Origin: JBGTKH01 sp041744735
GTDB taxonomy: Bacteria; Planctomycetota; Planctomycetia; Pirellulales; Pirellulaceae
Reading direction: 5' to 3'
Length of the DNA stretch: 16,986 nucleotides
Assembly: GCA_041744735.1 (NCBI GenBank)
Contig: JBGTKH010000353.1
Location: 1 to 16,986, forward strand
The translations under genes and the position numbers were made by a program. Below the pieces are notes generated by a model. The model saw only the letters and a program-made list of their open reading frames with translations. It did no database searches and had not been told where the DNA came from. This document shows, piece after piece, positions 1 to 6,981 of the stretch; position 1 is the stretch's first letter, and every line of letters begins with the position of its first letter.

Positions 1-55
1 CGACTCGTCGCCGCTTTTAGATTTTTAGATCGGTACTTCTGCGCGCATCTTTGTA

Positions 56-107
56 GGTTGGGACTCCGTCCCGACCATCGAAGCAGGGTCGGGACGGAGT
101 CCCAACC
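56..107. repeat. Perfect 21-bp inverted repeat (hairpin)
   Basis: Arms at 56-76 and 87-107 are exact reverse complements, separated by a 10-base loop. The arms carry the core GGTTGGGACTCCGTCCCG. No run of T follows the stem, so it is not a typical intrinsic terminator for the minus-strand operon that ends at 308. A related but degenerate hairpin, starting with the same TTGTAGGTTGG, lies at 9170-9239, so this is probably one copy of a dispersed repeat family. Confidence 0.85.
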
Positions 108-151
108 GACTTTGGCTGCAGCTTCGCCGCTTGACGGCCCTCGCTAACGCT

Positions 152-276
152 TTTTGAAGTTGCGCGTTTCAATTGATGGTAGCCGAATTCGCCAGAATTT
201 GGACGGTCTTGTGTTGAACTCGAAAACCAAATTCTGGCGAATTCGGCTACAAATTGATGCTAGCGCAACTTCAAAA
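152..276. mobile_element. MITE-like 125-bp palindromic element with 8-bp target duplication
   Basis: The ends are 14-bp perfect inverted repeats (TTTTGAAGTTGCGC at 152-165 and its complement at 263-276). A second 24-bp perfect inverted pair lies inside at 179-202 and 227-250, starting GTAGCCGAATTCGCC. CTAACGCT occurs directly before (144-151) and directly after (277-284) the element. The surrounding repeat occurs uninterrupted at 9442-9470 with only one CTAACGCT, which is what an empty site should look like. No transposase gene fits inside, so the element would be non-autonomous. The short open frame here is not credible as a gene. Inference: a transposed palindrome mobilised in trans; the family of the mobilising enzyme is unknown. 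Confidence 0.65.
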
Positions 277-307
277 CTAACGCTTCGGGTTACGATGCAC
301 TGCGATT

Positions 308-1966
308 CTACTCGGGCGCTTGATCGCCGTTTTCGGCGGGAGCACTCTCTCCCGGCGACGCTGGTTCGCTGGGCGGGCCATACCGCTCTTCGTGATAATC
401 GACGAGCTTCATCAACTTGAAATCTTTCGGCAGACGGCGGATCGGGTCCATCGCGTCTTTATCGATGACCAAGCTCTCGCACAACCGGCGGTATTCATCC
501 ACCGAATCCATCAGGTCCTTCGTGGAGACGTCCGTCATCAGCTTGGGATACTTCTCGAAAACTTTGGCCCATTCGTCCCACGCCGCGTCGTACATCTCTT
601 TGGCGCCGGGTTTGGTTTCGCCGGTCTCCGGGTCTTTATATTCGGTCAGAATCGCCTGCTCGTACAACTGGCCGGCGTCGTAGGTGTACTTGCGTGCGCG
701 GATCGCTTCGTCGGTCGATTCGGCTTCGCAGCGCATCGTCCAGTGCTCAAAGTTGACGATGTTGCGATAGCCTTGAATGCGCTGCGACAGCGTTTCCAAG
801 CGATTGATTTCGGCAGCCAATTGTTTGGCCGGCTCTTGTTTGTCCTGCGGCGCTTGGGCGGCGACCTCGAGGTGCGTGACGGCCAGCTTGGGCTCTGCCG
901 TGTAGGCCAGTTGATGCTGCTGCTCGGTCCGCTTTTCCATCGGCACGTTCAGCGCTTCGCGTTCCTCCGGTTTCAACTCGCCCAGTTTATCCTGATGAAT
1001 CTGGTCGCGGGCACCGGGCACGAGTTCTTCGTCCAACTTCTTGCGCAGCTTGGCAGCTTCCGCGTCCACCGACTCCTTGGCATTAAGCACGATCGAGTGT
1101 CCGAAGCTGCTGGGAATTTGCCGCGATCCGTAATCTTTGAACGACTCGCCCGCGTTCCGCCAAGCGCGCTGTGCAACTTCGTCGAGAATGCCCTCGTCCT
1201 CGATCGCCAGTGCGTAATTGACCAGCGACATGGTCGGCGCCGAGTGGAACAGCAACGGGCTGGTACCGCGGATCGGCTTGGCCTTGGTATCGACCACGCG
1301 CTGCGCGTCCAGATACCACAGCCGGCCCATTAACCAGTTGTCGTAGCCCATCGCACCGAGCGCATCGTCGACTTTCACGTACTCTACCAACTCGTTGTGG
1401 AAGTCCGCGTCGTCGCGAAACAGCCGGCGGAACTGTACGTGCTCGTCCGCGCGGCCGATCTTCTGGCCGAAGTACCAGCCGATCGTGTGCATCAGCCGCG
1501 GCTCGTCGCGGTTGTACTGTGTGCCCGTGATCAGGAACTCGATGCCCTTCTTGACCCAGTGATAGCGATCGCGGTAGCCGTCGAACTCGACCGAGATGTT
1601 GTAAGTCAGGTTGTGCGCCTGATGCTCCCAAACGGTGATGAAGTTCGGTTGCAGCTTGATGATCTGATTACAAGCGGCTGAGAAACCGTCGAAGTCTTCG
1701 TGCTTCTTGTCGTCCAGAGCCTTGACCCACAGCACGTTCGCCGCCACGCCGCCCATGCCCAACGTGGCCAGCTTCATGGTTTCGCTGGCCGGATCGATGT
1801 CGCCTATTTTTGCCTGTGACAGATTGTAGTCACTACGTAACTGGGCCAGCTTTCCGCCGGCGCTCTTGGTCGTGGCCGGTTGGCTCAGATACGACAGTGG
1901 GATTAACAACACCGCGATTGCGGTGATGTACGAAACCTTGCGAATAAACGATGCGTTTTGGGTCAT
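308..1966 (-). CDS. Membrane-anchored helical protein of unknown function, ABC exporter operon
   Basis: This 552-residue protein has one clear N-terminal membrane segment (about residues 11-28, after a short start with R9 and K10), so most of it probably lies outside the cytoplasm. Residues about 95-270 and 455-500 are rich in aromatic and helical patterns suggestive of tetratricopeptide-like hairpins, but no repeat is clear enough to name. Residues about 300-400 are charged and probably coiled. The C-terminus (about 530-552) is Pro/Glu/Ala rich and likely disordered. The frame stays open upstream to 2044, but I chose the ATG at 1966 because its ATGA overlap with the permease stop (TGA, 1963-1965) indicates translational coupling and it directly precedes the membrane segment. 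It is the last gene of the ATPase-permease operon and may be a periplasmic partner of that exporter. I recognise no family name. Confidence 0.8.
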   Translation of the reverse strand: MTQNASFIRKVSYITAIAVLLIPLSYLSQPATTKSAGGKLAQLRSDYNLSQAKIGDIDPASETMKLATLGMGGVAANVLWVKALDDKKHEDFDGFSAACNQIIKLQPNFITVWEHQAHNLTYNISVEFDGYRDRYHWVKKGIEFLITGTQYNRDEPRLMHTIGWYFGQKIGRADEHVQFRRLFRDDADFHNELVEYVKVDDALGAMGYDNWLMGRLWYLDAQRVVDTKAKPIRGTSPLLFHSAPTMSLVNYALAIEDEGILDEVAQRAWRNAGESFKDYGSRQIPSSFGHSIVLNAKESVDAEAAKLRKKLDEELVPGARDQIHQDKLGELKPEEREALNVPMEKRTEQQHQLAYTAEPKLAVTHLEVAAQAPQDKQEPAKQLAAEINRLETLSQRIQGYRNIVNFEHWTMRCEAESTDEAIRARKYTYDAGQLYEQAILTEYKDPETGETKPGAKEMYDAAWDEWAKVFEKYPKLMTDVSTKDLMDSVDEYRRLCESLVIDKDAMDPIRRLPKDFKLMKLVDYHEERYGPPSEPASPGESAPAENGDQAPE

Positions 1967-3888
1967 GCCGCCAGCTCCCTCGTTCGCAGACAGAAATAAC
2001 CGATCACCGCCAACACGAGCACAAACGCCAGCGTGGCGGCACAATGCTGCGCCAGCAGATCGCCACTGATATTATAGCCGTAAGCCACATAGTCGACCGT
2101 GCTAAAGCTGCGGAAGTCCGGCAGCATGAAAGCCACCAGCCGCATCATTAGCATCAACACCAAGTCCACCGCTTGCATCACCGCGTTGGCCGGCGTGGGG
2201 TCCAAATCCGTGGAGATGCTTTGCTGAGTGAACAGGCGCACGGCCGATTCAATGGGCCCGCCTCCAGGTGCTCCTTGTTCCTCTTGAAGCTCAAACAAGC
2301 GACGGAAGAATGGGTACCGAGCGATCACATAGTCGGCCACTTCCGTCACAAATTGCGTGAAGAATCCCAACACAATACTGGCCATTGTGGCCAACATGGA
2401 AACCGCGCCGCTGAGGAACGTGCTGAACATCACACCCATGCAAGTCACGATAATCATCTGCAGCCAGATGTTCGTGAAGCCCTTGGCGATGTTCAGAAAG
2501 AAAGGTCGATCGGCCGCCCTCAAGTACACGTCGGCTTGTGCCATGCCGAAGTACTGGCCGCGTTCGGCACAGCGCATCCAAATTTCAACCTTGCCGTTGT
2601 CGACCAGATCGGCGAACAGGTCGATCTCGCCCAGCGGCCGGCCTTCGGCATCCACGCCTTCGAGCTTTCGCGGGATGGGCAGTTGCTGGGTTGAGAACTC
2701 CGCGGATACGAAGGGAATGCGAACCGTCTCGACCGACTTGGCCGGATTGGGATTCTTGAGCCAGATTTCGCCGCTGATCTTGTCCTCGATGCGGCCTTTG
2801 TGAGTGCGGAAGACGCGCAGAGTCAATTCGACGGGCAGACCGTTGGCGAATCGCGATTCGGTGATGCCGTTGAAGGTCCAAATGGCCCGCGCCTGCGAGT
2901 CGCCTTCGATGTAGCTGCGATAGCCCCATTCGTTGCCGACGTTGATGCCTTTGTCCGAAGGCCGGCCGGTGCGATCCAGGAACCGTAGCTTGCCGTACAC
3001 CGGCACGCGCGCCTGCAATGCACCGTGCGGCGGCCCGATCTCGAACGTTACTTCGTCGCCTTCGACAACCTGAATGTCATGCGTGTGCCGCATCTGCGTG
3101 TCGGCCACAGCCCGGTACGACTTCGTGCCGTCCGCGTTTTCTGTGATGGTCACTTTGACGTCGTGGCGATGATGGGCATTGAATGAAGATTTGCCTTCGA
3201 GCGTGCGGGTGGCCGATTGACCTGCTGCAACAACGGCGGTCGAGTCGGCGCCGGTGCCCGAGGTCACGTCCGCCAAATCCGCAAGCTCAATCGTGTGACT
3301 GTGGTCCAGCCCGCGGATCACGAACACGTAACTGATCAAGCACATCACGGCCAGCAGCACCGTGCCGATTGCGCTAAAGCCGATGATGCGTCCCAGCACG
3401 ATCTCTCCCGCTCGCACGGGCTTGGTAACCACCGTGTAGATCGTGCGGTACTTGATATCGTTGGGCAGGCTGAACGCGCTCAGCACCAGCACCAAGATCA
3501 AAATCAAGAAGTTCGACCAGCCCAACACGACGCTCAAATACAACCGCGCAGGATCGTCGTTGCGGATGTCGATGTACCAAGCCCCGAACAGCAGAATCAG
3601 CGCGAATACGCCGAACGCCACCAGCACGCGATTGCGCAGAGACTCCTGAATTGCCAGCCGAGCCATCGCCCAAGTGCGCCGCGGCGAAATCATCACCAAG
3701 TCGGGGATGCCCGTGTTCAACACGCCCGCGACCACGTAAAAACCTTCGCCCGGTCCGTGCCGCACGGCAGCCACCAAGTATCCAACAAACAAACCGACCA
3801 ACCCCATGCCGACAACAATGCCGGCGAAGATCAGCAGTGCGTTGGGCAGCCAGGCCAGAAACGGAAGAACTTCTTGCTCAACAACCAT
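1963..3888 (-). CDS. ABC-2 type transporter permease with large extracytoplasmic domain
   Basis: A 641-residue membrane protein whose ATPase partner is encoded just upstream. Membrane segments are visible at about 13-42, 88-105, 117-140 and 168-192, then a soluble insert of about 270 residues (193-465), then further segments at about 472-515, 572-590 and 615-635. The stretch around 141-160 (LPNDIKYRTIYTVVTKPVRA) matches the amphipathic coupling region of ABC-2 permeases, where the ATPase contacts the membrane domain. The insert contains three histidine clusters (HSH at 196-198, HHRHD at 239-243, RHTHD at 267-271), which might bind metal. The start ATG has only a weak, distant AAGGCGG upstream. 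It lies 57 bases after the ATPase stop and overlaps the next gene by ATGA. The exported substrate cannot be read from the sequence. Family confidence is high; the topology is estimated by eye. Confidence 0.88.
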   Translation of the reverse strand: MVVEQEVLPFLAWLPNALLIFAGIVVGMGLVGLFVGYLVAAVRHGPGEGFYVVAGVLNTGIPDLVMISPRRTWAMARLAIQESLRNRVLVAFGVFALILLFGAWYIDIRNDDPARLYLSVVLGWSNFLILILVLVLSAFSLPNDIKYRTIYTVVTKPVRAGEIVLGRIIGFSAIGTVLLAVMCLISYVFVIRGLDHSHTIELADLADVTSGTGADSTAVVAAGQSATRTLEGKSSFNAHHRHDVKVTITENADGTKSYRAVADTQMRHTHDIQVVEGDEVTFEIGPPHGALQARVPVYGKLRFLDRTGRPSDKGINVGNEWGYRSYIEGDSQARAIWTFNGITESRFANGLPVELTLRVFRTHKGRIEDKISGEIWLKNPNPAKSVETVRIPFVSAEFSTQQLPIPRKLEGVDAEGRPLGEIDLFADLVDNGKVEIWMRCAERGQYFGMAQADVYLRAADRPFFLNIAKGFTNIWLQMIIVTCMGVMFSTFLSGAVSMLATMASIVLGFFTQFVTEVADYVIARYPFFRRLFELQEEQGAPGGGPIESAVRLFTQQSISTDLDPTPANAVMQAVDLVLMLMMRLVAFMLPDFRSFSTVDYVAYGYNISGDLLAQHCAATLAFVLVLAVIGYFCLRTRELAA

Positions 3889-3945
3889 CGTGTTTTAGAA
3901 CCGCCTTATTCGACGATGAGTCAGACAGACAATGTTGATGACGGG

Positions 3946-4884
3946 TTATCGCTCTTGAGCGCGGCGGCCCGGATGAGCTTCGCTTTCGCGCACAATGTTC
4001 AAGAACAACTCTTCCAACGTCCAGGTCGGGTTTTCCATCGCCAGCAGTTTGCCGCCGTTGCGCTCGATGAGCGCGCAGATTTCGGCTTCGGCCTCTTTGC
4101 TTAAACCCTGGGCGCGAATCTGCGTGACATCCTGGACCTTGAGCAAACTGTCGACGCGACCCAGCTCCTTCAATTCACCTTGATGCAGAATTGCGATCCG
4201 GTCGCACACATCCTGTACGTCGGCCAGTTGATGGCTGCACATCAGGATCGTCTTCCCCTCGTCCCGCAGCTTCAGAATCAAGTCCTTCATCTCGCGGCAA
4301 CCGATCGGGTCGAGGCCCGTGGTCGGCTCGTCGAGCATCAACAATTCCGGGTCGTTGATCAGCGCCTGAGCCAACCCGATGCGGCGCGTCATGCCTTTGG
4401 AATACTCTTTCAATTGCCGGCGCTTGGCCCATTGCAAACCCACCATGTCGATCAGCTCGTTGATCCGCTCACGCCGCCGGGCCGCCGACATGTCAAACAA
4501 CCGGCCGTAAAAATCCAACGTCTCTTCCGCATTCAGAAATTTGTACAGATACGACTCTTCCGGCAGATAGCCGATGCGTTCGTTCTTCGAGACGTCGGTG
4601 GCGTCTCGGTCGAACACGAGTGCCCGGCCGCTGGAGGGGAAGAGCAGTCCGAGCAGCAGCTTGATTGTCGTCGACTTGCCGGAACCGTTGGGGCCTAGCA
4701 GTCCGAAAATTTCTCCGCGGCGAACTTCTAAGTCCAACGCCTTCAACGCCCGCACCTTTTGCCGGCCCCAAAAGTCGCGGTAAATCTTGCTCAGATTCCG
4801 CGTTTCGATGACCACGTCCGGGGTTTGCTGTTGAGGTTTACCGGCGGCTGGGGCGGCCGCTTCCGCGGTGGCAGGTGATTGCAT
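3946..4884 (-). CDS. ABC transporter ATP-binding protein (ABC-2 exporter)
   Basis: This 312-residue ATPase powers the permease encoded next to it. It carries Walker A GPNGSGKS (residues 64-71), an acidic Q-loop variant YLPEE (106-110), a signature motif YSKGM in place of LSGGQ (161-165), Walker B LLMLDEP (181-187), D-loop GLD (190-192) and switch histidine H218 in MCSHQ. The divergent signature and the glutamate in the Q-loop are common in exporters of the ABC-2/NatA type. An Ala/Pro/Gln-rich tail of about 25 residues precedes the domain. The C-terminal 60 residues form a small accessory region ending in TWTLEELFLNIVRE, typical of this subgroup. The start ATG has TTGGAG at suitable spacing upstream. 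It is the first gene of the three-gene minus-strand operon, behind the predicted promoter at 5034-5062. Confidence 0.93.
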   Translation of the reverse strand: MQSPATAEAAAPAAGKPQQQTPDVVIETRNLSKIYRDFWGRQKVRALKALDLEVRRGEIFGLLGPNGSGKSTTIKLLLGLLFPSSGRALVFDRDATDVSKNERIGYLPEESYLYKFLNAEETLDFYGRLFDMSAARRRERINELIDMVGLQWAKRRQLKEYSKGMTRRIGLAQALINDPELLMLDEPTTGLDPIGCREMKDLILKLRDEGKTILMCSHQLADVQDVCDRIAILHQGELKELGRVDSLLKVQDVTQIRAQGLSKEAEAEICALIERNGGKLLAMENPTWTLEELFLNIVRESEAHPGRRAQER

Positions 4885-5033
4885 CGACTAACTCCAACGA
4901 TCGATTCCGGTCTGTGGAATGAAGTTGTGTACGCTTAGGTAGACGAGTGGGTTCAGGCGATCTAGAAAAAGCCCTCGAACAAGCGCCACCAGTCCGCAGC
5001 ACCCCCGCGGCACGGGACCGCTCCATAGATTGC

Positions 5034-5062
5034 ACTATATGCCGCCCAGTTTTTCCTTGCAA
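5034..5062 (-). promoter_or_regulatory. Predicted sigma-70-like promoter for the ABC operon
   Basis: On the minus strand, TTGCAA (5057-5062) and TATAGT (5034-5039) are separated by exactly 17 bases, a close match to the -35/-10 consensus. They lie about 150 bases upstream of the ATPase start codon in a 191-base gap between two minus-strand genes. The prediction is from sequence only. Planctomycete promoters are poorly characterised, so the match could be chance. Confidence 0.4.
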
Positions 5063-5075
5063 GCAGCACACCGTG

Positions 5076-5930
5076 TCACGGGTTTTCGGCGAGCCGGCGA
5101 AGTTGGATGTTTCGCAGGGCGGCTTGGGTTTGCCAGGCGGAAATGCCGAGCGGTTTCGACAGGCTGACCTCGTTACGTATCGAAATCGTGCGCCCGGCGA
5201 TGATCTGATCGACGATCTGCTGGTCGTCGATCCAGGCTTCGATTTTCGTTTCGGTCACTCGCACGCGGATCTTGTACCATTGGCCGGACTTGAAGGTCAT
5301 GAACTTCGTCGTTTCGTTTTCCGACGCGTCTTTGCCGTCGATGCTTGACAAGCCGACTACCGCACCCGCCCAGCCGCCGACGATGAAGCTGCAATGCGAG
5401 TCGTTCACTGGAAACGTCAGCCCACAGAAAAAGTCCACGCCGTCGACTCGCATCGCTTCGAGACTGATTTCGTAGTTGATCTTGGGCACCTCGCGCTCGT
5501 AGGTGATGCCGGTCAGTGTGACGCCGAAGTCGAGCAGCATGCGGCCATCTTCGACGGTCACTTCCCCTTCGCCGCCGAAGTTCGTGACCTTCCAACCGTC
5601 GAGTGATTTGCCGTCGAAGAGCGGCTGCCAAGTGGGCTGCAGGGGCAAAGTTTGCTTGCCCCCCGAATCGGCTAGTGCCGAATCGTGTGCCGACGTACTG
5701 CACGTCTTACGACAGCCGGAACGACTTCGCAGCACTCCGTGTCGCAGCCACCCGCGTCTCGCGGGCGATCCGGCAGCACAAGTCTGACGAGCAACGGCGT
5801 GGCGTTCGACTGTGGCCTCTGCACGAGCGCCGCGGTCGTTGGCACCAGAAACTCCGATCGCTGCCATGAAAAGGAACGTAATTCCGCAGACGTACCGCGA
5901 ACTCTTCGTGTGACAGTTGGGGCGAATCAT
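5076..5930 (-). CDS. DUF1080 (LamG-like, 3-keto-disaccharide hydrolase family) exported protein
   Basis: From the ATG at 5930 this gives 284 residues. The N-terminus looks like a signal peptide: basic start, then a hydrophobic core at about 15-29 (VCGITFLFMAAIGVS). Residues 101-280 form a DUF1080 domain, beginning with the hallmark WQPLFDGKSLDGWKV and ending in a concanavalin-like strand pattern (GQWYKIRVRV, IEAWIDDQQIV, PLGISAWQT, ALRNIQLRRL). Members of this domain family are abundant in planctomycetes and are linked to carbohydrate binding or hydrolysis; the precise substrate here is unknown. The frame is open to 6263, but the extra 111 residues have no protein-like pattern and run through the promoter side of the divergent gene. 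GAAAGG lies about 12 bases before the chosen ATG. The linker at residues 30-95 is rich in Arg, Cys and Ser and looks unlike the rest; it may be a spacer or a compensated frameshift. Confidence 0.8.
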   Translation of the reverse strand: MIRPNCHTKSSRYVCGITFLFMAAIGVSGANDRGARAEATVERHAVARQTCAAGSPARRGWLRHGVLRSRSGCRKTCSTSAHDSALADSGGKQTLPLQPTWQPLFDGKSLDGWKVTNFGGEGEVTVEDGRMLLDFGVTLTGITYEREVPKINYEISLEAMRVDGVDFFCGLTFPVNDSHCSFIVGGWAGAVVGLSSIDGKDASENETTKFMTFKSGQWYKIRVRVTETKIEAWIDDQQIVDQIIAGRTISIRNEVSLSKPLGISAWQTQAALRNIQLRRLAENP

Positions 5931-6071
5931 CGTCAGATCAACCTTTCTGCGCGCAAAAACTGATGTGCTGTCTATTGGCCAAGCATGATATACTGAAGCA
6001 ACAACAGCAACACGTGACGAGCAATCCGCACCCGATTTCGTGAGAAATCGTGCAGTGCCGTCTCCGAACGT

Positions 6072-6094
6072 CCGAAGTCTCACAACTTCGGCTA
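6072..6094. repeat. Short palindromic repeat related to the 152-276 element
   Basis: CCGAAGT (6072-6078) and ACTTCGG (6085-6091) pair around a 6-base loop, followed by CTAC. On the minus strand it reads GTAGCCGAAGTTGTGAGACT, continuing TCGG. That is 18 of 24 positions identical to the inner arm of the element at 152-276 (179-202). It sits in the divergent gap between the DUF1080 and VanZ-like genes. Confidence 0.5.
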
Positions 6095-6138
6095 CAACAC
6101 ATCCGTTCCCTCGCCCCCGCAAATCCGGCACACACGGC

Positions 6139-6573
6139 ATGATCGAACGAACTAGCCATCGCGTCCGCATTGCCGTCGTGCTGCTGGTTTTGTATTGGGC
6201 CGCGCTGTTCGTGGCCACACACGTGCCGATGTCGATTATCGACATGGGACATAACCGGGACAAGGTCGCACATTTCAGTGCCTATGCCGGGCTGACGTTT
6301 CTACTGGCGTGGGTTTTGTGCTATCGCCGACGCTTAACGCTGCGCGATTGGATCGCGCTGCTTGGTGTTGCAGCGATCTACGGCGCCGTCGACGAATTGT
6401 TTCAAAGCTGGGTTCCTGGACGCTCGGCTGACCTATGGGACTGGCTGGCCGACGTCGGCGGGGCCGTGTTTGGCATCGCGGTCTACGAGTCCGTGCAGTT
6501 TGTTAGTGCGCGCCTTGCCGATCGGATCACGCGACCGACGCCACTACTCGGCGAGGACGAAGGAAAGGCCTAG
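6139..6573 (+). CDS. VanZ-like family membrane protein, 3' end altered by IS110 insertion
   Basis: This 144-residue protein has the VanZ-family signature: a hydrophobic first segment (about 10-27), HVP (28-30), DKVAHF (41-46) followed by a second segment (48-62), a third (70-84), DELFQ (85-89) and GRSADLWDWLADVGG (94-108) running into the last segment. VanZ itself affects teicoplanin resistance; most bacterial members have unknown function. I chose the ATG at 6139 because the 33 upstream residues are Pro/Arg/Ser rich and overlap a repeat. No clear ribosome site is visible. The TAG stop (6571-6573) is made by the junction with the IS element. Joining 6571 to 8346 keeps the frame open to a TAA at 8432-8434, so the original protein may have had about 30 more residues. 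The conserved domain itself is complete. Confidence 0.82.
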   Translation: MIERTSHRVRIAVVLLVLYWAALFVATHVPMSIIDMGHNRDKVAHFSAYAGLTFLLAWVLCYRRRLTLRDWIALLGVAAIYGAVDELFQSWVPGRSADLWDWLADVGGAVFGIAVYESVQFVSARLADRITRPTPLLGEDEGKA

Positions 6574-6587
6574 TGCTTTGTCAAAGC
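6572..6587. repeat. Left terminal inverted repeat of the IS110-family element
   Basis: AGTGCTTTGTCAAAGC. The inner part GCTTTGTCAAAGC is itself palindromic around its central T. The first two bases complete the TAG stop of the VanZ-like gene. Confidence 0.75.
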
Positions 6588-6654
6588 TAAAATGTGGGGT
6601 AAGCATCCTGCTTGCCAACGCGATTTAACGCAAGCTTATAGCATTCCAGTCCCT

Positions 6655-6951
6655 GCCGTATCTGCCGGAGGAGGCGGCTCCGGTGCCGTCTCGCCGAGCT
6701 TGAGGAGACGACTCCTCCGTCCCCGCAGATACGGCGCGCGATTTTTGCGACAATACGCAAGCGGAACACGCGGGACGTTACGGATTCGCAAGCTTGTCGT
6801 CGTACGACTTCTTCCAGACTTCCGAACGTCCCGCGGACGCTTCGATTCCAAGACGGATTCTCAGATGTCGTCTCACCAAGACTCGTCTATAAGCTCTCCG
6901 CGGAATCGAAGTTTGTTCCACTTGCCAGGGGCGGCTCAGCGTCGAGCCGCC
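6655..6951 (+). ncRNA. Candidate IS110 bridge RNA / structured leader
   Basis: The non-coding left part of the element folds strongly by eye. Stem 1 pairs 6655-6665 with 6725-6735 (11 bp perfect). Nested inside it are 6666-6673 with 6712-6719 (8 bp) and 6687-6692 with 6705-6710 (6 bp). Stem 2 pairs 6769-6779 with 6825-6835 (11 bp perfect) around a 45-base internal region. Stem 3 pairs 6840-6849 with 6902-6911 (10 bp perfect). Stem 4 pairs 6930-6937 with 6944-6951 (8 bp, 6-base loop). IS110-family recombinases are known to use a bridge RNA from a non-coding end, with loops that pair to target and donor DNA. Position and structure fit that role. I could not identify convincing guide segments. 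The RNA limits are approximate, and a weak TTGCCA/TATAGC promoter (6612-6642, 19-base spacer) may precede it. Confidence 0.5.
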
Positions 6952-6981
6952 GCAGACCAACTTCAACCACAAGGATAACTG

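Noticed and set aside
320..1333. 337-codon open frame on the plus strand
   Set aside because: It lies wholly antisense to the membrane-anchored protein gene. Its translation is a Phe/Arg/Val-rich shadow without domain pattern, and the minus-strand gene is coupled to the operon.
3217..4104. 295-codon plus-strand open frame across the permease and ATPase genes
   Set aside because: Gln/His/Arg-rich antisense shadow that spans the junction of two well-supported minus-strand genes.
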